Below, one piece after another: positions 25,085-33,291 of a DNA stretch of 64,000 bases. A program made the translations under genes and the position numbers. The DNA comes from Flavobacterium praedii (lineage in GTDB: Bacteria > Bacteroidota > Bacteroidia > Flavobacteriales > Flavobacteriaceae). The notes beneath the pieces were generated by a model. The model was not told the DNA's origin. It worked only from the letters and a program-made list of their open reading frames with translations, and did not search any database. Location: positions 1,885,001 to 1,949,000 of the forward strand of contig NZ_CP113948.1 of the NCBI RefSeq assembly GCF_026810365.1, read 5' to 3'. Position 1 is the first letter of the stretch. The number at the start of each line of letters is the position of its first letter.

Positions 25085-25515
25085 CTCTTTTTATTTTAGA
25101 CTTTGAATTGTAGATTTTAGATAATTGATTTTATCCTTTTTATATTACTATTTAACCTGATTCAAATATACGTGTTTTTATTAAAGAAAGTTGTTGCATG
25201 TGCTTTAGCCCTGATGGAAATGGAAAGCCTCAACGGAATAAACCTATTTTTTCTTTTGGCGCAAGAGCGACTGGAAGAAGCTCCTTGCGACACAATAGAA
25301 AAAAAGGTTTATGACGGAGAGCTTGTAATGGACAGCAGGAAATAGCTTCACCTTTCGACTTCGCTCAGGATGACAGGATTGCTATTAATAATGGCTTTGT
25401 TTTAGAAAAATAAATATACTTTCAAGATGTTAATACATTATAAATATTTATTTTTGCTCCCGATTCCGAAACTTAGGAACGGGACTTAAAATTAATAGTA
25501 GTACAGACATATATT
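25085..25515. other. Divergent gap holding a family B element
   Basis: A 431-bp gap between the NYN gene and the alpha-oxoamine synthase. It contains the family B element (25206-25347). At 25348-25370 the sequence CACCTTTCGACTTCGCTCAG is another short GC-rich stretch common after such repeats. No gene found. Confidence 0.55.
25206..25347 (-). repeat. Family B structured element, copy 1
   Basis: Plus-strand ends TAGCCCTGATGG (25206 on) and GGACAGCAGGAAATAGCT (ending 25347). Interior: AAACCTATTTTTTCT pairs with AGAAAAAAAGGTTT, enclosing GCAAG-a-GC / GC-tc-CTTGC. Related to copies at 26840-26966, 35096-35235 and 46222-46312. The strand given is the sense that reads GGAGC-like end to GGGCTA. This copy lies between divergent genes rather than after a gene. 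Confidence 0.7.
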
Positions 25516-26778
25516 ATGGTAAAAGATTTATTCGAAAGAATTCAAAACAATAAAGGACCATTAGGAAAATGGGCGTCACAAGCAGAAGGTTATTTTGTAT
25601 TTCCAAAATTAGAAGGAGACTTAGGACCGAGAATGAAATTTCAAGGAAAAGAGGTATTGAACTGGAGTTTGAATGACTATTTAGGTCTGGCAAACCATCC
25701 AGAAGTGCGTAAAGCAGATGCAGATGCTGCTATCGAATATGGTGCTGCTGCCCCAATGGGAGCCCGTATGATGAGTGGCCACACGAAATACCACGAACAA
25801 TTAGAGAACGAATTGACTGCTTTTGTAAAGAAAGAATCGGCTTATTTATTGAATTTTGGTTACCAAGGAATGGTGTCTATTATTGATGCTTTGGTAACTC
25901 GAAATGATGTGATTGTGTATGATGTAGATGCGCACGCTTGTATCATTGACGGTGTTCGTTTGCATAGCGGAAAACGTTTTACGTACAAACACAACGACAT
26001 CGAAAGCATGGAGAAAAACTTGGATCGCGCTACAAAACTAGCCGAAACAACTGGCGGTGGTATTTTGTTTATTACTGAAGGTGTTTTTGGAATGCGTGGC
26101 CAACAAGGAAAGTTGAAAGAGATTGTAGCCATGAAAGAAAAATATAATTTCCGTTTGCTTGTAGATGATGCGCACGGTTTTGGTACACTTGGTGAAACAG
26201 GTGCCGGAGCTGGTGAAGAGCAAAATTGCCAAGACGGAATTGATGTTTACTTCTCTACTTTTGCCAAATCAATGGCGAATATCGGTGCATTTGTTGCTGC
26301 TGACAAAGACATAATCGATTATTTAAAATACAACTTACGTTCTCAAATGTTTGCCAAAGCATTGCCGATGATTCAAACTATTGGTTCTTTGAAACGTTTG
26401 CAGTTGTTACGTGACAACCCAGGGTTGAAAAACAAATTATGGGAAAATGTAAACACTTTACAAAATGGTTTAAGAAGCAAAGGATTTAATATTGGAGACA
26501 CTAATACTTGTGTTACGCCAGTTTACTTGGAAGGAAGCGTACCAGAAGCGATGGTGATGGTAAACGACTTAAGAGAGAATTACGGTATTTTCTTGTCAAT
26601 AGTAATTTATCCAGTTATCCCAAAAGGAATGATTTTATTGCGTGTTATTCCTACTGCTTCTCATACATTGGAAGATATTGCGGAAACACTTACTGCTTTT
26701 GAAGCGATTCGTGAGAAATTAGTAAACGGAACGTATAAAGAAATTGCAAGCAGAACTACAGTAGATTTGGACGCTTAA
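25516..26778 (+). CDS. Alpha-oxoamine synthase family PLP enzyme (serine palmitoyl / cysteate acyl transferase-like)
   Basis: A 420-residue fold-type I PLP enzyme. It has the PLP-stacking region (ACIIDGVRLHSGKRF), the Asp-His pair in LLVDDAHGFGTLG (Asp217/218, His220) and the Schiff-base Lys251 in STFAKSMANIGAF. Such enzymes condense an amino acid with an acyl-CoA and release CO2. Among them, AONS and KBL make small metabolites, whereas Bacteroidota homologues include serine palmitoyltransferase and the cysteate acyltransferase that starts sulfonolipid synthesis. No biotin or threonine-degradation genes are nearby, so a lipid role is favoured but unproven. A family B element follows its stop by 61 bp. 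Confidence 0.8.
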   Translation: MVKDLFERIQNNKGPLGKWASQAEGYFVFPKLEGDLGPRMKFQGKEVLNWSLNDYLGLANHPEVRKADADAAIEYGAAAPMGARMMSGHTKYHEQLENELTAFVKKESAYLLNFGYQGMVSIIDALVTRNDVIVYDVDAHACIIDGVRLHSGKRFTYKHNDIESMEKNLDRATKLAETTGGGILFITEGVFGMRGQQGKLKEIVAMKEKYNFRLLVDDAHGFGTLGETGAGAGEEQNCQDGIDVYFSTFAKSMANIGAFVAADKDIIDYLKYNLRSQMFAKALPMIQTIGSLKRLQLLRDNPGLKNKLWENVNTLQNGLRSKGFNIGDTNTCVTPVYLEGSVPEAMVMVNDLRENYGIFLSIVIYPVIPKGMILLRVIPTASHTLEDIAETLTAFEAIREKLVNGTYKEIASRTTVDLDA

Positions 26779-26839
26779 TAGTTAGCAGTTCTTTTGAATA
26801 TAGAAAATCCATTGGTCGAAAGGCCGATGGTTTTTTTTT

Positions 26840-26966
26840 GGAGCAAACCACTGGTATATCGCATCACGTTCAGTCCCGCTGTCCGTTGCAATTCCCGATC
26901 AAGAAAAACTACGGCTAAAAAACCTTGTTTTTCTAAATCGGGAGATTTTCCCTCCCATCGGGGCTA
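26840..26966 (+). repeat. Family B structured element, copy 2
   Basis: Begins GGAGCAAACCA and ends CCCATCGGGGCTA, with GCTGTCCGTTGCAAT at about 26878-26892. Interior hairpin CCCGAT-ca-AGAAAAAC pairs with GTTTTTCT-a-AATCGGG (about 26893-26942). It lies 61 bp after the alpha-oxoamine synthase stop, in sense orientation. An 85-codon ORF across it is an artefact of the repeat. Confidence 0.7.
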
Positions 26967-27052
26967 TGCTACAACTTTAAATTTTCATAAGAGCCAATGC
27001 AAACAACATATAAAAAATCTGTATTTTTATGATTTCAAAATAAAACCATAAA

Positions 27053-27877
27053 ATGAAAAAAATAGTCCTTTCATTAGTACTCCTGTTGTCTGTAACATTA
27101 GTTTCTGCCCAAAAAACAGAATATACCACCGTTAGCAATATCCATTATTACAACGAAGCAACAGCCAATAGTGATGCGTACATCAAAGAACGTTGTGTTC
27201 TCGATATCTATTACCCAAAAAACACCAAAGGATTTACCACTGTAATTTGGTTTCATGGTGGTGGTTTAACCTCAGGCAGTAAAGAACTTCCAGAAGGACT
27301 CAAAGACAAAGGATTTTGTGTGGTTTCGGTAAACTACCGATTGTCCCCCAAAGTAAAAGCACAAAAATGTATTGAAGATGCAGCAGCAGCCGTAGCTTGG
27401 ACATTCAAGAATATTACCACTTACGGCGGAGATGATTCTTTAATTATGGTTTCAGGACATTCGGCGGGGGCGTACTTATCATTGATGGTGGGATTGGACA
27501 AAAAATGGCTGAAAGCTGACGGAATTGACGCCAATTCCATAGCAGGATTGATTCCGTTGAGCGCTCAAACCATAACCCATTTTGAAATCCGAAAAGAAAG
27601 AGGTATTCCAGAAACCCAACCCATAGTCGATGAATTTGCTCCGTTGTATCACATTCGCGCTGATGCGCCCCCTTTATTGCTAATTACAGGCGACCGAGAA
27701 AAAGAAATGTTGGGTCGTTATGAAGAAAACGCCTATATGATGCGAATGATGAAAATTGCCGGCCACAAACAAACGACTTTGTATGAATTACAAGGTTTTG
27801 GACACAATATGACAGAACCCGCTTTTCCGTTGGTTGTTCAAGAAATTAAAAGAATTACAGCTTTAAAAACAAAATAA
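27053..27877 (+). CDS. Secreted alpha/beta hydrolase (esterase/lipase, BD-FAE-like)
   Basis: A 274-residue hydrolase with a signal peptide (about 1-20, ending LVSAQ). The oxyanion-hole HGGG is at 68-71 and the nucleophile Ser137 in SGHSAGAYLS; the acid lies in the GDREKEM region and the base in FGHNMTEP near the C-terminus. The HGGG type places it with carbohydrate esterase-like or hormone-sensitive-lipase-like esterases acting in the periplasm. It is followed after 1 bp by a second hydrolase gene, a clear two-gene operon. Confidence 0.87.
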   Translation: MKKIVLSLVLLLSVTLVSAQKTEYTTVSNIHYYNEATANSDAYIKERCVLDIYYPKNTKGFTTVIWFHGGGLTSGSKELPEGLKDKGFCVVSVNYRLSPKVKAQKCIEDAAAAVAWTFKNITTYGGDDSLIMVSGHSAGAYLSLMVGLDKKWLKADGIDANSIAGLIPLSAQTITHFEIRKERGIPETQPIVDEFAPLYHIRADAPPLLLITGDREKEMLGRYEENAYMMRMMKIAGHKQTTLYELQGFGHNMTEPAFPLVVQEIKRITALKTK

Positions 27878-27878
27878 A

Positions 27879-28424
27879 ATGACACCACACTTATTAATTA
27901 TACCTGGACTTGGTGATTCTGGCGAAAAACACTGGCAAAGCTTTTGGTTACAAAAATTCAACAATTCGACCAAAGTCATACAAGACAATTGGGACGAACC
28001 TCAACTCGACGAATGGCTGGACCGACTTGACAATACCATTCAGAAAATTGATGAACCGATTATTTTAGTGGCTCATAGTCTAGCGGTTTCCCTAGTGATG
28101 CATTGGGTTTCCCAAAACAACAATCCAAACATTGTGGGTGCTATGCTTGTCGCTCCCGCCGATGTGGATTCTCCTGAACACACACCCGATTTCCTAAGAC
28201 ACTTTGCTCCCATTCCAACCCAAACTGTTCCTTTTCCGTCGCTGGTTATAGCGACCGAAAACGACACGTATATGTCTTTGGAAAGAGCACAAGAATTGGC
28301 AACGTACTGGGGAAGTGATTTTATAAACGTTGGTTTTAAAGGACACATCAACTCCGATTCCAATTTAGAATACTGGGAAGAAGGGCAAACTTTTTTACAC
28401 CAACTAATCGCAAAAATAAATTAA
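27879..28424 (+). CDS. RBBP9/YdeN family alpha/beta hydrolase
   Basis: A 181-residue cytoplasmic hydrolase. PGLGDSGEKHWQSFW (9-23) near the N-terminus is the RBBP9/YdeN signature. The nucleophile is Ser67 in VAHSLAVSLVMHW, with the acid in ATENDTYMS and the base His in FKGHINSDSNLEYW. Members are serine hydrolases of unknown substrate. The start codon lies one base after the upstream stop, so translational coupling with the secreted esterase is likely. Confidence 0.87.
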   Translation: MTPHLLIIPGLGDSGEKHWQSFWLQKFNNSTKVIQDNWDEPQLDEWLDRLDNTIQKIDEPIILVAHSLAVSLVMHWVSQNNNPNIVGAMLVAPADVDSPEHTPDFLRHFAPIPTQTVPFPSLVIATENDTYMSLERAQELATYWGSDFINVGFKGHINSDSNLEYWEEGQTFLHQLIAKIN

Positions 28425-28460
28425 TTCTATAAATAACGCTATTCAGTCAAATACATTGAC

Positions 28461-28623
28461 AAACATAGAAGTCATATAAGTTTTTAATTTAAAAAATCAA
28501 GTTAAATCAAAAGTTCATTTAAGCAAAGGCACTTAAGCCTATAAAGATTTTTTTAGCTTATATTCCCTTTAAATCACTGTTTTGACAAACTAATAACTTT
28601 ATACTTATATGACTTATATGTTT
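28461..28623. mobile_element. 163-bp element with 21-bp terminal inverted repeats (MITE-like)
   Basis: Positions 28461-28481 and 28603-28623 are inverted repeats matching at 20 of 21 positions (core AAGTCATATAAGT / ACTTATATGACTT). The AT-rich interior has no ORF. No target-site duplication is obvious at the edges. The size and structure fit a miniature inverted-repeat element, but no partner transposase is in the window. Confidence 0.5.
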
Positions 28624-28674
28624 AAAATTAAATACTGTTTATTTAGAATATAACTACAAAAACAAAAAACTAAA

Positions 28675-29493
28675 ATGACAAATCCAATAGTATCCGCAGC
28701 CTGGCTTCAAGAACATTTGAATGATTCAAATCTAATAATTCTCGAAGCAAGATTAGACCAAAACCAATCTAACTTAGAGAATCAAAATCCCGATTTACAA
28801 ATAAAAGGTGCCCGCTTATTTGATATCAAAAATAATTTTAGTGACACCAGCAATCCGTTACCAAACACTTTCCCTTCTGAAGAAAAATTTACAGCGGAAG
28901 CCCAAAAATTAGGTATCAACAAAAACAGCATCATTGTCGTTTACGATACGTTAGGAATTTATTCGAGCCCGAGAGCTTGGTGGATGTTCAAAGCAATGGG
29001 ACATTCTAATGTTTTTGTTTTAAATGGAGGATTGCCGGAATGGATTAAAGAAGCATATCCAACAGAAAAACAACAACCTAGAACTTATCCGAAAGGAGAT
29101 TTTGAAGCTAAATTTCAACCCGAATTAATCCAAAACAAAGAACAGATTCTGGAAAACATCACTACCAAAGAGGCAGTATTAATGGATGCCAGATCTTCAG
29201 ACCGATTCTATGCCAACAACGAAGAACCAAGAGCAGGTTTAAGAAGTGGACATATCCCTGGTTCCATAAACATTCCTTTCACTGAGTTGCAACAAGACGG
29301 AAAGTTCAAATCAAACGAAGAATTAAAAGAAATCCTAAAACTAAACGATCAGCCATTACTTTTTACCTGTGGTTCTGGAATTACCGCTTGTATTGTTTTA
29401 TTGGCCTGTGAATTGATTTCGGACAATCCAAAAGCCGTTTATGATGGTTCTTGGACCGAATGGGGTTCTAGTAATTTGCCGATTGAAAAATAG
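28675..29493 (+). CDS. 3-mercaptopyruvate/thiosulfate sulfurtransferase
   Basis: A 272-residue protein with two rhodanese domains (about 1-140, inactive; 155-272, catalytic). The nucleophile Cys232 sits in the loop CGSGITA, which is the mercaptopyruvate-sulfurtransferase type (CGSGVTA) rather than the thiosulfate type (CRKGVT). It moves sulfur from mercaptopyruvate to thiol acceptors or cyanide. The interdomain linker and the RSGHIPGSINIPF motif (190-202) are well conserved. Single gene. Confidence 0.9.
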   Translation: MTNPIVSAAWLQEHLNDSNLIILEARLDQNQSNLENQNPDLQIKGARLFDIKNNFSDTSNPLPNTFPSEEKFTAEAQKLGINKNSIIVVYDTLGIYSSPRAWWMFKAMGHSNVFVLNGGLPEWIKEAYPTEKQQPRTYPKGDFEAKFQPELIQNKEQILENITTKEAVLMDARSSDRFYANNEEPRAGLRSGHIPGSINIPFTELQQDGKFKSNEELKEILKLNDQPLLFTCGSGITACIVLLACELISDNPKAVYDGSWTEWGSSNLPIEK

Positions 29494-29717
29494 ACAAATC
29501 GAAAACATTGATAACCTGAACGCTATTAATCATTAATCTTTTATTCTTTGAAAGTCCTGCAAGGTTTTTTTAACCTTTTAGGTATAATCACTATTGACAA
29601 AATACCTACAAGGTCTCGAAAAAGACCTCGCCGGAATAGTAAAGCACATAATTTACTATCCATTTTTTATGCAACCTTTATCGAGCTAAGGTTGATAGTT
29701 TTTCACTTTGCCCAACA
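29494..29717. other. Convergent gap with nested small hairpins
   Basis: AAGGTT-ttttt-AACCTT (29561-29577), AGGTAT / ATACCT (29580-29607) and AGGTCT-cgaaaa-AGACCT (29611-29628) sit side by side. They resemble eroded repeat copies and could end both the sulfurtransferase and csaA transcripts. Confidence 0.45.
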
Positions 29718-30053
29718 CTACCCAATTCGCAATCCGTTTTCTATTTTAAAATCAGGAGCCAACAAAATAACATCTCCCTCCTCGCCTACTGCGCCAAGCA
29801 CTAGACATTCGCTCATAAACTTTCCGATTTGTTTTTTGGAAAAATTGATAACCGCCACAATTTGTCTTCCAACCAAAACTTCTTTGGTATATCTTTTGGT
29901 TATTTGCGCAGACGTTTTCCGAATTCCAATAGCGGAACCAAAATCAATAGTTAATTGAAAAGCGGGTTTTCGCGCTTCGGGGAAATCTTGAGCTTCAAGT
30001 ATCGTTCCCACTCTCATTTCTACTCTTTCAAATTCTGACCAAGTTAAATCCAT
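29718..30053 (-). CDS. csaA: CsaA-type tRNA-binding domain protein
   Basis: A 111-residue protein consisting of one OB-fold tRNA-binding domain: FERVEMRVGTILEAQDFPEA (8-27), FGSAIGIRKTSAQITKRYT, GRQIVAVINFSKKQIGKFMS and a final VLGA-VILLAPD strand. CsaA homologues dimerise, bind tRNA and were described as export-related chaperones in Bacillus. It has a promoter with -7 box at 30082-30089 and a TTG 18 nt further upstream. A fragment of a second copy of its 5' end is at 31209-31292. Confidence 0.92.
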   Translation of the reverse strand: MDLTWSEFERVEMRVGTILEAQDFPEARKPAFQLTIDFGSAIGIRKTSAQITKRYTKEVLVGRQIVAVINFSKKQIGKFMSECLVLGAVGEEGDVILLAPDFKIENGLRIG

Positions 30054-30081
30054 AATGATATGATTATTATTTAATTATAAA

Positions 30082-30089
30082 CAAACATA
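30082..30089 (-). promoter_or_regulatory. csaA promoter -7 box (TATGTTTG)
   Basis: Minus-strand TATGTTTG preceded, 18 nt upstream, by TTG, matching the full TTG-N17-20-TAnnTTTG promoter. Confidence 0.7.
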
Positions 30090-30188
30090 TCAATTTTACA
30101 ACTATAGCAACAAATTATATAACTTTTTTTTTAAAAGTTCGCTCTAATTTTACTGTAGAACAAATAGGTTCTTTTAATTTACAAAAAC

Positions 30189-31082
30189 ATGGAAAACATT
30201 CAAATCAAACCAGATGAGTTCATAAAAGAATCCAATGCTGCTATTTTAACGCTTAATACGGATAAATATATAGAAACTGCTCCAAACGTAAAGCTTTACC
30301 TGAAAGATTACGGAGAAGGCAAACCTGTAATTTTAATTCATGGATGGCCATTGTCTAATGAAATGTGGGAATACCAAATTGCCTCATTAGTCGAAAATAA
30401 TTTTAGAGTAATTGCTTATGATCGTCGAGGTTTTGGTAAATCCTCACAACCCTGGGACAGTTATAATTATGATACATTGACAGATGATTTACAGTCAATT
30501 ATTGAACAATTGGAATTAAAAGAAGTTACACTTGTGGGATTCTCGATGGGAGGAGGAGAAGTCGTTCGGTATTTTAGCCGTTATGCCGGAAAACAAGTGG
30601 TAAAAGCGGTATTGATTTCTTCAATAATTCCTTTTTTATTACAAACAAAAGACAATCCTGAAGGACATCCAAAAGAGAAAAACAAAGCGACAGCTCAAAA
30701 AATTAAAGACGATAGAATTGGCTTTATAGATAATTTTGGCAAACTTTTTTTTGGAGTAAACATTACAAACAACCCAATAAGCACTCCATTACTTGAATAT
30801 TATAGAATGTTATGTTCATTTGGATCTCCACGAGCTACATTAGAATGTGCAAATTCTTTTTCTACAACAGATTTTAGAGACGAACTGAATACCATAAATG
30901 TTCCCACATTAATCATACATGGAAGTGCAGATGAAATTGTTCCAATCGAAATTTCTTCTGATAAAACCGCAAAATTAATAACAGACAATACGTATCTGAT
31001 TTATAAAGATGCTCCTCATGGATTATTTTACACTGAAAAAGACAAATTAAATAAAGATTTGGTTGCCTTTTTAAAATTATAA
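30189..31082 (+). CDS. Alpha/beta hydrolase (non-haem haloperoxidase / arylesterase-like)
   Basis: A 297-residue hydrolase. A 30-residue N-terminal extension precedes the core. Oxyanion HGWP (51-54), nucleophile Ser119 in GFSMGGGEVVRYF, acid Asp in IHGSADEIVP and His in DAPHGLFYTEKD are present. The GFSMGGGEVxRY motif is typical of the cofactor-free chloroperoxidase/arylesterase subgroup. The extension has no clear signal peptide, so it is probably cytoplasmic. It ends in a terminator homologous to that of the ppi gene at 32247. Confidence 0.87.
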   Translation: MENIQIKPDEFIKESNAAILTLNTDKYIETAPNVKLYLKDYGEGKPVILIHGWPLSNEMWEYQIASLVENNFRVIAYDRRGFGKSSQPWDSYNYDTLTDDLQSIIEQLELKEVTLVGFSMGGGEVVRYFSRYAGKQVVKAVLISSIIPFLLQTKDNPEGHPKEKNKATAQKIKDDRIGFIDNFGKLFFGVNITNNPISTPLLEYYRMLCSFGSPRATLECANSFSTTDFRDELNTINVPTLIIHGSADEIVPIEISSDKTAKLITDNTYLIYKDAPHGLFYTEKDKLNKDLVAFLKL

Positions 31083-31110
31083 TTTGAGAAAAGGCTAATT
31101 AATTCCAATA

Positions 31111-31143
31111 AAAAATCCCAAAACATCTTACCGTTTTGGGATT
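31111..31143. terminator. Terminator hairpin, duplicate of the ppi terminator
   Basis: AAATCCCAAAAC-atcttacc-GTTTTGGGATTT with flanking A/T. Its stem and the following CCTGTTT match the terminator at 32156-32192, suggesting duplication. Confidence 0.75.
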
Positions 31144-31177
31144 TCCTGTTTATTACAATGATTTCTGAATATTATTC

Positions 31178-31292
31178 AACGTCGAAAATCAATTATTGAT
31201 CTATAGGTGGGATTTGAGCTTCGAGTAAATCTTGAGTTTCGAATATCGTTTCAACTCGATTTCAATTCGTCTAAATTCAGTCCATTTTCATG
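31178..31292 (-). pseudogene. Chimeric remnant: csaA 5' end joined to a ppi 3' end
   Basis: On the minus strand 31284-31209 translates, with one frameshift, as WTEFRRIEIE / ETIFETQDLLEAQ, matching CsaA residues 5-27 (WSEFERVEMRVGTILEAQDF). It runs straight into IPPIDQ-stop-LIFDVE-stop (31211-31178), matching IPPNATLIFDVE at the end of the cyclophilin-FKBP gene. The ppi-like terminator follows at 31111-31143. Stops and a frameshift show it is dead. It marks a csaA'-'ppi junction. Confidence 0.7.
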
Positions 31293-31417
31293 AAATTAGA
31301 GTATCAGTAGTCTTATTTTTTTTAAATAAAAATAATTATTTTAAAAATAATCAAAAAAGAGTTTTGTAAAAATAAAAAATAAATTATAATTTTAGAAAGA
31401 ATCTTAAATATTTAATT

Positions 31418-31939
31418 ATGAGTAATTTACAACAATACCCTCGAGTATTTTCACATATTGGAATTTCTGTTCCCAATATCGAAAAAGCGATTGAATTTTA
31501 TAAAAATGTGATGGGATGGTACATTATTATGAATGTCACTACAGTAAATGAAGAACAAGAAACTGCAATTGGTCAAATGTGTATTGATGTTTTTGGAACA
31601 GGATGGAAAACATTTAAGATTGCACATTTATCTACAGGAGATCGTATTGGAATCGAGTTGTTTGAATTTCCACAAAACATAAAACCACAAGCTGAATTTG
31701 AACCATACAAAACTGGTATTTTCCATTTTTGTGTTCAAGACCCCGATGTAGAAGGTCTTGCCAAAAAAATTGTTGAAGCAGGTGGAAAACAAAGAATGCC
31801 AATAAGGGAATATTATCCAGGCGAAAAACCGTATCGAATGGTCTATATGGAAGATCCTTTTGGGAATATAATCGAAATTTATTCGCATTCGTATGAACTA
31901 CATTACGGAGCAGGAGCTTACCAACATGATATCAGTTAG
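31418..31939 (+). CDS. VOC family protein (glyoxalase/dioxygenase superfamily)
   Basis: A 173-residue protein with paired beta-alpha-beta-beta-beta modules. Metal-ligand candidates are His14 (FSHIGISVPN), Glu in RIGIELFEFP, His in KTGIFHFCVQDPD and Glu in PFGNIIEIYSHSYE. It resembles lactoylglutathione lyase-like or ring-cleavage enzymes, but no substrate can be assigned. Start at MSNLQQYPRVFSHIG. Monocistronic between the csaA'-'ppi remnant and the dual immunophilin gene. Confidence 0.82.
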   Translation: MSNLQQYPRVFSHIGISVPNIEKAIEFYKNVMGWYIIMNVTTVNEEQETAIGQMCIDVFGTGWKTFKIAHLSTGDRIGIELFEFPQNIKPQAEFEPYKTGIFHFCVQDPDVEGLAKKIVEAGGKQRMPIREYYPGEKPYRMVYMEDPFGNIIEIYSHSYELHYGAGAYQHDIS

Positions 31940-32246
31940 AATCAAATACAATCTTTTCAAAGATTAATTAAAAGATTTCCGAAGAAACATCATGCTGTCA
32001 TTTTTTAATATTTAACAATTGAATTAAAAGTAATACTTCTATTTTTTTTAAAATAGTCTATTTTATCTGTTGGAGTACAGTCGAGAAACAGTTGTACATA
32101 TCAAGTACGCTCGATAATACAAAAATAGGATTGAACTATTTTGAATTCATTGGTAAAAAAAATCCCAAAACGTTAATAAAACGTTTTGGGATTCCTGTTT
32201 TTAGTCTTACATACTCGGACCATAAAATAAGGACCAGTAAAACTTT
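31940..32246. other. Convergent gap between VOC and ppi genes
   Basis: It holds the ppi terminator (32156-32192) and no gene. The short plus-strand ORF that crosses it continues antisense into the ppi 3' end and is a shadow. Confidence 0.6.
32156..32192 (-). terminator. Terminator of the cyclophilin-FKBP gene
   Basis: AATCCCAAAACGTT-aataa-AACGTTTTGGGATT, with a run of eight T on the minus strand, 55 bp after the stop. Confidence 0.85.
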
Positions 32247-33179
32247 TTATTTCACGTCCATCAATTCAACATCGAAAATCAAAGTAGCGTTTGGTGGAAT
32301 AACGCCACCCGCTCCTGCTGGTCCGTATCCTAAATCAGATGGGATCACAAAACGAGCTTTGTCTCCAACTTTCAATAGTGCAATACCTTCGTCCCAACCT
32401 TCAATTACCTGACCTTGACCCAAACGAAATTCGATTGGTTTTTTTCTTGGGTACGAAGAATCAAAAACTTTACCGTTCTCCAATGAACCTTCATAGTGAA
32501 CTGAAACAGTTTTACCACTTTCTGCTTGTTTTCCTTCACCTCTTTGGATGAATTGGTAACGCAACCCACTTTCTGTTTTTTCAAAACCAGCTGCTAATTG
32601 TTCCATTTTCGCTTCAGATTCTGCTTTCAAAGCGGCTAATTTTTTCAAACGAGCTCCTTTTAAACCAACGAAAGCTTCAATAGCATTCCATTTTTGAGCT
32701 TCTTCACCAACTCTGATGATTTCAACTGAATCTAATGAATCCCCTTGAGCAATGGCATCTACAACATCTTGTCCTTCTACAACATTACCAAAAACGGTAT
32801 GTTTGTCATCTAACCAAGGTGTTGCAATATGTGTGATAAAAAATTGAGAACCATTAGAACCTGGACCTGAATTTGCCATAGACAAAACACCTGGTGCGTC
32901 ATGACGCAAATCTTGATGGAATTCATCATCAAACTTGTAACCTGGATCACCAGTTCCAGTTCCTAGAGGACATCCCCCTTGAATCATAAAATCTGGAATA
33001 ACTCTGTGAAAGTTTAAACCGTCATAGAATTTTTGACCTTGAGGTTTAATTTTGTTTTCCATATTCCCTTCGGCAAGAGCAACAAAGTTACCAACTGTTC
33101 CAGGAGTTAAATCGTGTGTTAGTTTTACCAAAATCGCCCCTTTTGCGGTGTTGAATTTAGCGTATATTCCGTTTTCCAT
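32247..33179 (-). CDS. Dual-domain peptidyl-prolyl isomerase (cyclophilin-FKBP fusion)
   Basis: A 310-residue protein. Residues 1-155 are a cyclophilin (FHRVIPDFMIQGG, MANSGPGSNGSQFFITH, WLDDKHTVFGNVVEG). A helical linker of about 45 residues follows, then an FKBP domain (about 215-310; VSVHYEGSLENGKVFDSSY, GQVIEGWDEGIALLKVGDKA, PPNATLIFDVELMDVK). Both catalyse cis-trans isomerisation of prolyl bonds. Such dual-family immunophilins are known from Flavobacterium, spirochaetes and some protists. There is no signal peptide, so it is cytoplasmic. Its -7 box is at 33203-33210. Confidence 0.93.
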   Translation of the reverse strand: MENGIYAKFNTAKGAILVKLTHDLTPGTVGNFVALAEGNMENKIKPQGQKFYDGLNFHRVIPDFMIQGGCPLGTGTGDPGYKFDDEFHQDLRHDAPGVLSMANSGPGSNGSQFFITHIATPWLDDKHTVFGNVVEGQDVVDAIAQGDSLDSVEIIRVGEEAQKWNAIEAFVGLKGARLKKLAALKAESEAKMEQLAAGFEKTESGLRYQFIQRGEGKQAESGKTVSVHYEGSLENGKVFDSSYPRKKPIEFRLGQGQVIEGWDEGIALLKVGDKARFVIPSDLGYGPAGAGGVIPPNATLIFDVELMDVK

Positions 33180-33202
33180 TGTGTATATTTTTTATTGAGG
33201 TG

Positions 33203-33210
33203 CAAATTTA
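33203..33210 (-). promoter_or_regulatory. -7 box (TAAATTTG) of the cyclophilin-FKBP gene
   Basis: Minus-strand TAAATTTG matches TAnnTTTG, 23 nt before the ATG. Confidence 0.6.
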
Positions 33211-33291
33211 CGAATAAAATTATAGAATGAGAAAATTTGAGGATTTGATTGCTTCAAATGTATTTTTCCTAATTATTTTTAAAAACATTGA

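Noticed and set aside
26794..27051. 85-codon plus-strand ORF after the alpha-oxoamine synthase
   Set aside because: It runs across the family B hairpin element and has no protein-like pattern.
29548..29958. 136-codon plus-strand ORF
   Set aside because: Mostly antisense to csaA; its first part covers the nested hairpins.
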